A stretch of DNA of 64,000 nucleotides from Candidatus Gastranaerophilales bacterium (GTDB lineage: Bacteria > Cyanobacteriota > Vampirovibrionia > Gastranaerophilales > Gastranaerophilaceae): NCBI GenBank assembly GCA_905235155.1, contig CAJOKJ010000005.1, positions 1-64,000 of the forward strand, written 5' to 3'. A program made the position numbers and the translations under genes. A model generated the notes under the pieces. It saw only the letters and a list, made by a program, of their open reading frames with translations. It ran no database searches and was not told the DNA's origin. This document shows, one piece after another, positions 33,071-48,000 of the stretch. Position 1 is the stretch's first letter. Each line of letters starts with the position of its first letter.

Positions 33071-36000
33071 ATGAATATATTTAAAATTAATATTTTAAAA
33101 AGAATAATTGCCGGAACAATTGTTTTAGGTCTTGTAAATTTTAATGCATTACCTTTTGTTATTGCATCAGAAATATCAGGTGTTACTCCAAAGGGAAATA
33201 TATATAATATTGAGGCAGAGAAAGTTTCAGGGAGTACAGGTTTTAGGTATTATGACAAATTTAACCTTACACAAGGTGATATTGCAAACCTTATATATAA
33301 AAATAATTATTCAAAGTTTGTAAACTTAATAAATAGTCAGATTAATATTAACGGCATTGTTAATACGATGAAAGGGGGAAACTTCTATAATGGTCATGCC
33401 ATATTTGTATCCCCATTAGGAATGGTTATCGGAGCATCAGGTGTTTTAAATGTCGGTTCATTGTCTGTTTTAACACCATCTCAAAGTAATTTTGATAGTT
33501 TTTTAGGTAAATACAATTCAGGAGATTTATCAGAATATGTATATGGTGCAAATAAATATAATGCTTTAATTTCTGATTCACATGGAAATATTCTCATAAA
33601 CGGAAGAATTTTAGCAAGAGAAGATGTCAACTTGTATGGGGATAACATTACCATACAGGGTACTTCCGACAATAAAGCGGGTATTATTGCAGGGGTACAA
33701 AACAATGACAATTATGAAACTTTTGATGCTGCAAAATTAGCATTCGATAGTTTAGTTTCAAATAATATTAAAAGTACAAATAAGTTTTCTTTAGAAAACG
33801 GCAAAATAAAAATTGTAGCAGGATTTAAAGATTATACAGGTTCAGGAGATGATAGAAAACCTGAAGGTGCTTCCGATAAGGCAGAGGTTACAATTGATAA
33901 TGCTCAAATTGGCGGTGGTAATATTGAAATTAAAGCAAATTCAACAAAAAAAGATTCATATATTTTGGCTGATCCTGATGAAGCAATTTCATCTAAAATT
34001 GATGTAACAAATTCAGATATCACCGGAAGTAATATTAATATTCTTGCTAATTCAGAGTCCTCATTAAGCAGAAATATAAATTTGACCGTTCCAACTGTTT
34101 TGTTGTGGATATTTGATTCCGATTCTCACATGGATGAGTTTTTCTCTGATGAGGTTTATACAGGATTTGAAGGTGTAAGAACTGCTGCAACGGTTAATAT
34201 AACAAATTCGATTTTGAATTCTATCGGTGATTTGTCTATATCTGCCAAGTCTTCATCTGATACAAATGTTGGTTCACAAGCAATCGGGCCAATAGAGGTA
34301 TCTCAATTTATCCCTGCAATCTTCTATGGTTATGGGACTAAAACTGAGTCTAAAATAAATATTAAAGAATCAACTCTCAATGCAAATGGTAATGTTGATT
34401 TAAATGCAATATCAAATAATGTATTAAAAGCAAAAATCGCTGATGAAGTTATGGCAGGTATAACTTTAAAAACTACGGATGCTTTTAATCTCGCCTTAAT
34501 GAAGAATTCTGCACAGGCTGACACTAAAATAGTTATAGATAAATCAACGGTTAAAGGTAGAAATATATCGGCTCAGGCAATTGCTTATAATGAAATTGAT
34601 AACACGGTTATATTAAAACCCCGTATAGGAAGAAACGATTTGGCTAACGATACGCAAATGGACGGCGGTTCTTCAATTTCACTTGGCGGAATAATTAATG
34701 CAACCGATATAAGAAGTGCTGTTGAAGTTAAAAACGGGAGTGTAATTAATGCAGTAGAAGATGTAACTCTTAATGCATATAATATCAATGATGTAAGCAA
34801 CTGGGTTGATTCTGAAATAACCGATCCTTTAGATTATGCAAAAACGTGGCAACAACCCGAAACATGGTTATCAAAACAATTTGATAGATTAGGCAGAGTC
34901 GCAACTGCTTATGATCAGGCTACTACTTTTACTATAAGTGATTTTGTTAATAAATTCACAAACAAAGCTGAAAATTTGTATAATACAAAACATCCTGATT
35001 GGAAATTGGCTTATTCAAAAGCAAATTTTGAATCAGGTGCAGGTGTTCTTTGGAACGATGCAAATACAAACAATAGTGTTATTGTAAGTAATTCAAAAAT
35101 TACCGCAGGAAATGACATCAACATAAAAGCCCATACGGTGGATTTAACGGCAAATGAGGTTGATGCTTACGCAGAAGAAGATGCATCTTGGGGCGGGGCT
35201 TTATCTCTTTTGGTAAATAAACAGAAAAATACAAATAAAGTTGATATTATAGATAGTTCTGAATTAAATGCAAAAAATAATATAAATGTTGATTCAATAG
35301 TTGAACTTCCTGCTCAACAGGGTACTTTTGGCATTTCAAATAAATATCTTACTTTAGGAATGAATTTCGGTTTTAGTGCCAATGAGGATTGGAATTTCGG
35401 TTTTCATGATGTAACAAGTAATAATTCAAGTGATAAAATATTGCCTGAAGCCGGTATTTTCGGCTTTTACAATAACTTTGCAGCAGCATCAAGTGCAGGT
35501 GATAAGGCTTCAATCTCTGCTGCTGTTATTTATTCTGATTTAGAAAATCACTCTGATATAAATATAACCAATTCAATATTAACTGCTGATACAGGTGATA
35601 TTATTGCAAATTCAGTTATTTCGGCATCGGCTCATGATGCGGTAGATTTTATTAATTATGACGGTCTTATTGATGAAATAAAATCTTTAGCAAAGAGTAT
35701 AAAAGGTGATGAAGACGGAACTAATAAATGGAATCATGCATCCGGCTCAGGTGCGGGAGGTTCTGTCTTAGTTCAGGATTTTACAAATAATGCAAGAATA
35801 ACAGTAAATGAATCAAAACTTAAAGCCGAAAATGGCGATATCGAATTAAATACAGCGGCAGAACAATCATATTTAAATTTGATTACACCCGGCGGCAAAG
35901 CTGAAACAATCGGAATAACAGGTGCTGTTTCAGTTCAAGGTATTCATGGAACAACGAGTTCAACCGTAAAAAATAATTCTAATCTTATAGCTAATAATAT

Positions 36001-39000
36001 CAGTATTAATTCGGGAAAAGCAAAGGCTGCATTCACGAAAAAAGGTTCTGATATGGCAAAAACAGGATTAGAGTTTTTAAATAATGATGATGAAGTTGAA
36101 CTGGCTGAAGAAAGAAATGTAAATGACCATATAACAGCGGTTGCAATTAACGGTTCATTAACAAAACAATCGGAAGAAGGACAGGGGACAACTTCATCTG
36201 GTGCAGCACTTGGTGCAAGTGTTATGGCACAATCAATAGATAGAACAATAAAAACTTCTGTTGAAGGTTCTGTTTTGACGGCAAATAAAATTAATGCAAA
36301 AGCTGAGTCATATACAAGGGATATTTTTATAACTGCGGCAGGTGCTTTTGCAGGCGGCGTTTCTCCTGATAAATCAAAACAGAAACAGGCAAATGATAAT
36401 GCTAATAATAATCAAGCGGATAATAATCCTCAGGAAGCACAAAATTATGGCAACTGGATGGATATTTTAGATAATGCACAGCCTGATGATGAAGATGTTT
36501 TAGGGTTAAATCGATTATTTAACGACAATAATCCAAATGCAGAAGGTGCTCAAAATGCAGCAGGTCAAGCAGGTGAAGCTAATCAATTAGCAGGAGGCGT
36601 AGCTAATCCGCAGAATGCAGTCGGTAATTTCTCTCTTGCACTTGCTGGTTCGGTAAGTGTTGTTAATGATAATTCTGTTGTTGCAGCTGAAATTATTAAC
36701 TCAACATTGAATACAGGTGAAGAATTAAATGCTACTGCTGACAGAGAAAACTTTATGCTAAATGTTACAGGCGGAATTGCAAAATCAGGTTCAGTCGGTG
36801 GCGGAGCAGCTGTTAATGTTTATTCCGATAAAGGTGGTGCTATATCAAAAATTGACGATTCAACGATTTTCTTTACCAAAAATAATGCAAAAGCGTTAAA
36901 CGTTACGGCAAATAATGACCACACAATTATTGAAACAGCAGTTGGTGTAGGAATAGCAAGTAATGACGAATCAGGCTCAAAAGTTGCGGTTGGCGGTTCA
37001 TTCAGTACAAATGTATTGAAAGACGAAACAAAATCAATAATAAATAACACAACGGTAAAAAATGCCGAAGATGTAACAGGTGATATTGATGTTACATTGA
37101 ATTCAAGTGCTGACACAACTGCGTGGAATATTGGCGGTGATTTGGGATTTGCAAAAGGTGAAAATGCTACATTTGCATTAGGTGCCGGAGTTGCAGGTAA
37201 TTTAAATTTATTAAAACAAACTGTTGTTTCTGAAATTACAAAATCTCAAGGCTTATCTGATTTGAAAAATATTACGGTTAATTCCGATTTGGTTCAAAAT
37301 ATAAATTCTATTGCTATTGCCGGTGCTGCTGTAAATGGAGCACAATCTTCATTTACAATAGACGGAGCTTTAGGAATTGACTTGATTGAAAACACTGTGA
37401 CAGCTCAGTTAAAAGATAATAAGAAAATATCTTCATCAGGTGATATAAAAGTTGATGCAAAATCAAAATTAAATGGTAGAGATTTAACAGGAAGTGCTGA
37501 TATTTCTAATGCTAATAACAGTTTAGGTGTAGGTATTGGCTCTGTAATTGAAGTAGATAACAGTAAAATAAATGCAACAATAGATAATTCAAAAATATTA
37601 AACTCAAAATCAATTGAAGTCAAAGCGGATTCAAGCGATGACAGAAAATTCTTAGCGGTAAATCTTGGTGTGCAAACCGGTTCCGGAATAACTGTTGCGA
37701 TAAATGCCAACGGAATTGTGAGTGTTCTTAAATCTACAATTAATGCTGCTGTAATAAACGGTTCAGAATTAAGTTCTGACGGGGTTATAACGATTAGTTC
37801 AATTTATGATAATAAAAATCAGGGAATTACAATATTAGGAGATGTTGCTAAAAAAGGTGGTGCAATCGGTGCAAATATTATAGCAAATCACTATGGTAAC
37901 GAGATAACTTCTGAATTATCAAAAGATTCAAAGATAATAAAATCCGGCAATATCGGTATTGGTGCAAAGAGTTCGGAATATATAAATATGATACCGATTG
38001 CCGTAGCTTTATCAACAGGAGGTGTTGGTTCTGTAGCTGCCGATGTTGCAGTTAATATTATAAAAGATTCTACAATAGCAAAGGCTGAGGGTAATCTTGA
38101 AACAACAGGAAATCTAACTGTTGCTGCCGATAGCGAAACAACGATTTATAACAGAGGCGGTACTTTGGCAATTGCAAGTGCCGATGCTGCGGTTGCGATG
38201 GGTGGTTCTATAAATGTAGATTATATCGGAAAAACCGTTAAAGCCTACATTGGAAATGAAACGGTTAAAAATACTGTAAATGCTGATGGTAACATTTATG
38301 TTTCAGCACTTTCCACAAATTCATTAGGCGGAACTAAAAACAGTTCTGACAAATACGATAGAGATGATATAACATCAGATTCTTATCAAGATAATTTAAT
38401 GAAAAAAGATTCGGAAGGTAATTATTCCGGAATAAATTATGATAATGATTTCGGCAACTGGAATATGTTATATAATTTATCTGCCGGTGCAAATGTGGCT
38501 ATTTCAGGAGCAGTTGTTGTAAAAACAATTGATAATACCGTAACTGCCGAAATTTTAAATTCTGATTTAACTTCAAATAATATGGATCTTATGGCAAAAG
38601 ATTATTCCATTAAGAACATTATTGCAGGACAGATTTCAGCATCAGGTACAGCAGCTTTAGGTGCTCAGGTAATTTATTTGAATGATAAGAGTAATACATC
38701 ATCACTTATTTCAAATGGTTCAGATATAGATGTTACAAATACATTAAATATTTCTGCCGTTAATCAAAAAGACGATAATCAAATTGTTGTGGCAGCAAGT
38801 GCAGCTTCTGATGCAGCAGGCATTATTAACGGACTTATTAATAACATTAGTGATAATAATACTGCTAAAATAGACGCCTCTACGGTTAGAGCAGAACAAC
38901 TAAATATAACTTCTGATGAAGATATGAATTCATCCAAAATTCTGGTTGCTGCTGCCGGTTCATCAACATTTGCTATAAATATTGCACCTGTTAATAATAA

Positions 39001-42000
39001 GTATTTTGGGACAACAATATCAGAAATCACAAATTCCACAATAAATAATGCTGCAATAGCAATGCAATCCGATACTAATATTAAAACAAGAGATATTGGA
39101 GTTGGGGTAGCAGGTGCCGGTGAAGGTTTTGCAGGAACAGGTCTTATTATAAAAAATATTTATGATACAACTACAAAATCAACCATTAATTCAACTACAA
39201 TCAACGGAAGTTCTGAAAAAGATATTATCTTAAATTCTAATTCAGTGATAAATTCCGGCAACTGGATAGTAGGAGTATCCGGAGTTGGTGTAGGTGCAAG
39301 TTTTGTTGCAAATGTTATTTTAAATAACATAATTTCAGATGTAGAAGCAAGTATTAATGATTCTATAATATCAAATGCAGGAAATATAGAATTAACAACA
39401 AACAAAGCAAAAAAAGATAAATTAACAAATTTTGCCGTATCCGGTAATTTTTCAGGAGAAGGAGCTACAGCTTCCAGCAATGTTATTTATAATATTTACG
39501 AAAATAATGTAACATCAAAAATAGAAAATACAGCAATAACCGGTACTGAAAAAATTTCAGGGGCAAAAAATTTAACAGTAGAAGCATTTTCAGATAGGGA
39601 ATTTGAAAATTCAAATGTTGGTCTTTCCGTAACAGTTATTGGTGCAAATTTATTGGCAAATGCACTGGTAAATGAAATTGGAACAGATACACTGGCATAT
39701 ATTGATGCCCAATCACAAAACATGTTTGCATCAGGAAAACTTACAGTTAAAGCAGATGATAATACTTTTGCTAATAACAAAATCGGATTTGGCGGTGGTG
39801 TAGGATTAGGTGCGTCATTAGGTGCTAATATCAATTTATACTACAGTGATAATCTGGCAAGAGCAGAAATTTTATCGAATTCGGACGGGCATATACAAGC
39901 AGGAAGTGCCGAAATTAAAGCAAACACAACAGGTGGATTGGATAATACAAATGTTGGTGTTGCCGCAGGACTTGTTGGTATTGCAGGAGATGTAGTTTCT
40001 ATAAAACTCGGCAAACACTCTGATTATACTGATTCCGAAAAGAAAAGCGGTATAGAAGATGCTGATAAAAAAGTAGAAAATATCTATAAAACGAATACGG
40101 GTACAGATAAGAAATTCAGAGAAACAAATTCCGAGAAACTTGAAACAGGTGCTATTTCAAGAGTTAACGGTAATCTGGAAACAAAAAATGACATTACTGT
40201 TAAGGCTGAAAGCAAATTAAAAGGTAAAAATGCTGATGACAAATTAACCCTTAGAAATGTTGACGTAACGGCAGGGCTTGGAACCGGCAGTGTAGCAGTA
40301 AGAAATATTCAGCTGTCTAACAATACTGTTGCTGAAATTGCAGGTGGAACTGTTGAAAGTAAATCAGGTAATATTTCCGTTAATGCAATAAACAACTCAA
40401 ATGTTGATATAACGACTACAAAAGTTGATGTATCAGGTCTTACGTTTTCCGGTGGCAGTTCAATTTACAACAATAATTCTGAAACAATTGCACAAATAGG
40501 TTCATCATCAGACCAAATAACTACAGCAATTAATGCAGCATCAGGAATTGATGTTGTTTCAGCATCAACAAATAAATCAGTAATTGATGCAACAAATGTT
40601 GTTGTAACAGGTGGAAATATTGTTGCGGTTGATTTGTCTGAAAACAAAGACAATAATAATACTTTGGCACAAATTATAGGTAAAACTGACATTGATACAA
40701 AAGGTAAATTAACTATTCATTCAACTGCAAATACTGATTTAAGTTCAACAAAATCAACAGTATCCGTTGCCGGTGTAAGCATGGTGTCTGTTTCTAAGAA
40801 TGAAGTTAATGCTAGTACAATTTCAAAAGCGATTATTAAAGATGTTGAAGGAACAATAACTGCAAACGGAATTGATATTATTACTGATTATGATGTTATG
40901 TCAGCCTTTTCAAAAGCAAATGTAACAGCTGTTAAATTAGGAGATTTATATTCTGGCGATAGTTCCGGTGCAACAATGAATGCTAAATTTACGTCAGGCA
41001 TAGATAGTGAAACTGCTCTATCTATAAATAACAGCGGTAAGACAAAAATAGAAACCGCTAAGAAAACAGGAAAAAACGGAATAGAAGCAAAGTCTGAAAT
41101 AAATAATGTTCATGTATCATTACAAGGTTTTGTTGCAGAAACATCGGCAAAAGCAGAAAATACGGCAGAATCAAATACATATTTAATTGCAGCATCTCAT
41201 AAAGCTGATTTGCTTGATATAAATTCATATTTGGATTCTAATGCAGAGGCAACAGCAGGAGCTACAAAGGTTGCTGTTGGAATTGGAGTGAATGTAGTAA
41301 GTGCTGATGCTAAAGACAGTAGTACTTTGAATGTAAATGTAAATGGTAATAATAAAATAAAGAGTATTGCTAATATTAATGCCTCACATAATAGTAAAGT
41401 ATATTCAGATATCAGTGCATTCAATTTCGGAGGATTGATTGGCGGCGGACAAAGAATTCGTATAGTATCTGAATTAACGTCTGATACAATAGGTAATATA
41501 GGCGGAGATTTTAATTCTGCTAATACAAATATTATTTTTAATACAGTTAGAAATTCAACTATGAGTAAAGGTTCAAAATCAGGAAGCGGAGTCATAAATG
41601 TTAATGATTTTGCATCTTCAAATGAACTAATAGGAACGTCAACTTTAAATATTAATAATTTTAAATCTAATAATAATTCAATAAATAAATTGACAATAAA
41701 TAATATTTCAAATAATACCTTTGATATTACATCATCTGACAGCTCCGGCGGATTTATAAATGTTAGCAGTAATTCTCCGACAAAACAACTGGATACAAGT
41801 ACTATAACAAATATTATTGACTCAAACATTAACTCCAGAGGCAGTATATCATATAGTGTTCAAAATAACTCAATTGTAAAAGATAGTGCATCTATGGCAA
41901 GTGGTGGTTTTGTTAATATTATGAGTAATAGTACGGAAAATACTTATACATCAAATGCTGAATTATCTTTAAATAATTCAACAGTAAGTGCTCATGATAT

Positions 42001-45000
42001 TAATATAGGTACTTTATCAGATATAAGTTCTGCTAAAGATGATTATATTGAATACAGTGCCAGCGGCGGCGGATTTGTTGCAGGACAAAAACTCTATGTA
42101 AAAAATACACTTAATCAAACAAGCAAAATTAATCTTGTAAATTCAAAAGTATTATCTGAACAAGATATGAATTTATCAGTAAAAACAACTTCAAAATACA
42201 AACAAAAAATTGAGAACCAATCAGGTGGCTTTGTTGCTTTACCGATGTCAGAATCAAAACTTGAAGCTAATAATACCCAAGAACTTAATCTTAATAGTAA
42301 CTCACAAGTTAAGTCACAGGGTACTACTACAATAAATCTGGATTCATCCAATACATTGGCAAGCAGAGTAAGTTCAATAGCTAAAGACTTTGCAGGAGCT
42401 CCTGAAGCAAATTCTTATGTTACAGCTACAATAAACAATACTATAAATAATAGTGGTCAAATTGGTGCAGGTAATCTTGTTGATATCAATTTCATGAATT
42501 CCTCTGTAAATAATTTAACTGTATATGCATATACTCAAAATGATGCGGCAGTTGCAAAAACTTATGAAGATGGACTTTTAAAAAGAGTAATAAATAATAC
42601 TTTAAATTTACCGGATAGTTCTTCTCAAATTTTGTCAAATCAAGATGTTGAAATAAGTTATTCTAACGGATCAGGAATAAATCAATCAACAGTTGCTTGG
42701 GATACTACATCATATTTAGTTTTTGGTATTCCAATTCCTAATAGTGGTGAATCTAATCCTAAAGATATACAAACAAAAAATGCCTTAAATTTAGATGGCG
42801 AAATAATTGCAGGTGCGGCTAATTCAAAATATATGAGAATTAACCAAGATGGTTCTATTGATGTTTCTGCGACAAAAGGTTTCAGTGTAAATGATTATGA
42901 ACTTATAACAGGCGGTTCTGACGGTCAGGTTATAAAAGATGAAAAATTGACCGGTATTCAAATAAAGATTGATAATACAGAGAGAACTTTAGGTGAATAT
43001 CAAGCGGAATATGATGCTTTAAGTGATGCTATAAACAATATTAATCAAGAAAGAAATGATATTGCTAATAGTTATGACTATATATATAGAATGTGTACGG
43101 AAAAGCAAAATGGCACTTTATTTTTTACCATATTAAATATTATACCTAATGAAGAAGGTAACAGTGATTTTTCTAATAAAGTTATCAATGATTTCAAAAG
43201 TCTTGTTATAGGTAATGGATCTGATAAGATAAGTGAAAGTACATACAATACTATATTTAATGCTTATAAAGCAAAAGTTCAAGAACAATCAGAAATAAAT
43301 ACTAACAAAATTTCTACTTTTATGGAATTTTTTAAAGATTATAATACAGATTTGACAAGCATACAAAAGACGACTATTAAAGATGCATGTAATAGAATTA
43401 CTGACAATTTAAGTGTACAATCTCCGATGAAAGTTTCTGTTTATAAAGGTATTGACGGAAAATTTTATGGGGGGTTGAAAAATCCGTATATAAATGATAG
43501 TGGTAACTATGTAACTGATGAAAGAACATATGCTTTAAATAAACTAAATGATTTGAAAGCCGAAATAGATTCATTGGATGCTTCAAGAGTTGAAATTTCT
43601 CCAAAAATTACGGAATTAAAACAATTATGTGATGATTTAAAGGCTCAATATAATGCTTTAAATAAGACTCTTGCGGAAGATTTTATAAATCCTAATGACA
43701 GGTATTCAATAGTATTTAAAAATGTTAATTTAAAAGAAGCTCATATTTCTGTTGATGGTATTACAAATGCACAAATTACAGGTTCAGGAAAGTTTGATGT
43801 CGGCTCATCATTATTTCAAATAGACAACTATTCAACTCGTTCTTTAATTTTCAACGATATTGATTTAACAGGAGCAGCTGCAAAATCTTCTCTATCTATT
43901 GATGGCAAAAATTATAGTATTTTTGCAAACAGTGATAAGGCCGTAAACGGTACAAATGCTTATAATTATATGTATAATAACGGTTCATTTAATAATATCG
44001 GAACAGCAGGAGTTCATTATATAAGCAACAGCGAAACGGGAAATTCCGGTATTATAGTTAACAACTTTTATGATAATACCCATCCGTTTGCAAAAATCTT
44101 AGAAATTCCAAATTCAACACTTGCATCAGACATTATATTTAATAGTCTTATTAAATCAAATGCCGATTTTAAAATATTTAATGATTCGGGTTCAATAATT
44201 ACAAAATCGCTTGAAACAGATATTATAGGCGGTACAATTAATTTAGTTGCGACTAAAGGTAATGTTGATTTAACTTCAAATCGTTTGCTACAATTAGATT
44301 CCTCTGACAGTATTTTCGCAGGAAATTCTGTAAAAATTAATGCTAATGTATTTAACAAAAGTGCTGAGACTCCTATAACAGCAGGGTATAATTCTGATTT
44401 AAATATTGATATCGGGAAATATAAATCTGCCGATCGTACTACTGATCCTGTAACAGGAAAATATATTTTGCTTAATTACGGTGAAACCCCTTGGTTAAAT
44501 GATACAAATAATATTAAAGCATTATATGTACCTGATGAATTCACTTTATATATATATGGTATAAATAAACCTTTATATAATGATATTTTAAATTCAGACA
44601 GAGGTAAAATTGATATTTCATATAATTCTACAAATACTCCTAATACAATAACCGATAATATTAAGTTATATGACGGTTATCAAAATATAAGCATTAAAAA
44701 TAATTCTTTTTATGCATATACACTAGAAGTTGGTGATATATATAATACAAAAAGCGAAGGCGGATTATACATTAATGGTGTATTGCAACAATTAAGTGAT
44801 GATAATTATAAAAATGTTCCAACAGCAAATACTCAAATTGAGCAAAATGCCGATTCAAATCTTGTATTAAATGGGCTTATAAGAAATCAACTTTATGGAG
44901 ATTACTTGCCAGATACAGATACCATAGGTGTTTTAACAACATCATCTAAGGGATTGACAATAAATAAACAAACAGATAAAGACGGAAATGTTATAGACTC

Positions 45001-48000
45001 GATTTTATCGTCAGGTATTGTAGATATTTCTTCACCTGACAGAGTTGTTGATATCTTAGGAAATATTACAAATACAAACGCACAAGATAACCCTGAATTT
45101 TCTATAAGAATATTAAATAATTCATCTTATGACTTCAGTACAGGGGAATATTTAACAATATCCGGTGCAATAACTTCTGCTTTAAACGGAGATATTATCA
45201 TTGAAAATGCAAGACAAATGAATATAACATCCGATTCTGTAATTAGTACAAATAATGGAAATATATCAATTACTACTTCAATTGAAAAATTAATTTCACA
45301 TGGTGTTGATTTAAATTCAACCATAGGTGGAAAAATAAAGGCTTCTAATGGAGATATCAAAATTGATGCCAGAGACAACTTAGCATTCGGAGAAAATTCT
45401 TTAATAAACACAGATAAAGGAAATATATCAATAAATAGTTTAAATAATACATCAATAGCCGGTACAATATCTTCTCACTTGGGAAATACAGATATAGAGG
45501 CAGGAAATGCATTATCAACTGGAGTTGACTCTTTAATAGGTAGTTATAACGGAGATATATCAATAAAAAACTCCGGAGTTATGAACTTATCAGGTACGAT
45601 TGAAGCTGAAAACGGCAGCCTTAGTGTATATAGCAATAGTGATTCACGTATCGGAGGTAAAGTTTCGGTTGAAAATGGCGATATTTATATCGAAAATCAA
45701 CAAGACAGCATGAGTATAACTGCTGAAATTAATCACAACGTAAATAATAATAATGCAAATGGTATGATATCAATAATTAATGATACATTTGCATCGCTTA
45801 ATCTTGCAGCTGATATTAAATCATACGGAGCAGGTAAATATGTTACAGAAAATGACAGTGAAATATTAAAAGCTATTGAAATTATTAATTATAACGAATA
45901 TCAAAGTGCAAATAACAATAATTTTACGATTTCAAATGCAATCTCTGCAAGAGTAGGCGATATATATATTACGGATTATTCTCCGAATTTTAAAACAACA
46001 GCAAAAATTTCAAATACCGAAAATGGTAGTATATACATAAAAAATATAAAAGGTAATGCCGATATTGGCGGTCAAATATCCGTAAACAAAGGCGATATAA
46101 ATATTAAAAATTCAACCGGAAACTTATCAACAAATGGAATACTTCAAAATGCCGATGGAAATATAATTATTACAAACAACGGCAGAGGAATTAATTTGGG
46201 CGGTTATATAAGTGATGAAAATGGTGATTTGATAATTACAAATACAAAAGGTAATATGACAATATCCTCTACAATTGATCACAATGTAGTTAATACAGAT
46301 TCAAATGGTATGATAACAATTACAAATGCTGCAAATGCCGGTAAACTTGATATTAAATCCGCTATCAAAACCGAAGGCTCAGGAAAGATTGTTACTGAGG
46401 GTACAGATGAAATATTAAGAGCTATCCTTATTGATAATAAATCAGCTACGAATGGTCTTGAAATAAATAATGGTACAATATCAGCAAGATTAGGTGATAT
46501 TGTTATTGAAAACGCAGCCAAAGACTTAAATATTGAATCAGGTTCAATAACAAATACTGAAAAAGGTAATGTAATTATTACAAATAGCGGCGATAAACTC
46601 TCATCTACAACTGCTATCAATGTTAAATTAGGTGACGTAATTATAACTAATGCAGGCAGTGGTCAGGCTGTTGTTGGTGGTAGTATTACAGACCAAGAAG
46701 GAAATATTGCTATTACAAATTATGGTGATAATTTAAATATAACTTCATCTATTTTTCATAATCTTAATAATCCTGATGCAAGCGGCTTGATATCTATAAC
46801 TAATAAACCTGATGCCGGTCAAATGACAATAGAATCTCAGCAAATTACTACCGGCGGAATGGGTAATGAAAACGGTAAGGCAATTATTATAAACAATCAA
46901 TCAAATACGGATGGTACAATAATATATGCTGCCGATATGTCTGCAAGAACAGGTGATATTGAAATCATAAATACAACAGATAATATATCTGTTGCGGGTG
47001 CAATTTCTAATGTTGTTTCAGGCGATATTAGTATTACAAACACAGGTAAAATACTTCAATCAACCGCAAAAATTACAAACAATAGCGGCAATACGACTAT
47101 AACAAATAATGGCACGGAAAGAACTCTGATTGGAAGCTCAATAACTAACAGAAATGGTAATGTAACTATATCAAGTATCGGAAATACCTTTCTTGAATTA
47201 ACGAATACTATTGATAACAGCGGCGGTAATGTAACAATTACAAATGAAAATGACCAAATGAGAATATTGAATAGTATATCTAACAAAGGTGGGGATATAA
47301 CTATTACTAATAACGGTGAATTCACGGAAATTAAATCTTCCATAACTAATGAAGTTATGTCAGATTCTGAACAAGAGATTTCAGGTTCTATCACAATATC
47401 AAATGCTAAAGGACATTTAATAATAGATGGTTCTGCAAATTCCGAAATGGAAAAACCAACAATAAGTAATAAAAGCAATGATGCAAACAAAGGTATAACA
47501 ATTATTAATGCTGATACAGCAGGAAATATGGAAATAGGTACTGAAATTATAAGTACTAATAAAGGTAATATCAATATTATAAATAATAGTTGTGAAAAAA
47601 CAACTATTCAGGACAATATAACGGCATATATCGGCAATATTAATATCACAAATGATAATAATGTTAATACAACAATACAAAGCGATACAATTATTAATGG
47701 CAAAATAACAACTTCAGTCGGCGATGTTAGTATCATAAATAATAACAGGGGCAACGTGAATGTTTCCGCTATAACGGTATCAGATGGAGATATAAGCATT
47801 GAAACTAATAATTCTAAAAATACTTCAATATATGGAAATATAGAAAATAAAGTTAAAGGCGATATAACTATTGCTCAAGAAAATTCAGGCATGATTAATA
47901 TTATAGCTGACATATATGAAACTGATGGTGAAGTAAACATATTAAGTATAGACAGCGGCTATAGTGATCGTTATATAGTTTCTGACGGTGATTTATGGCG

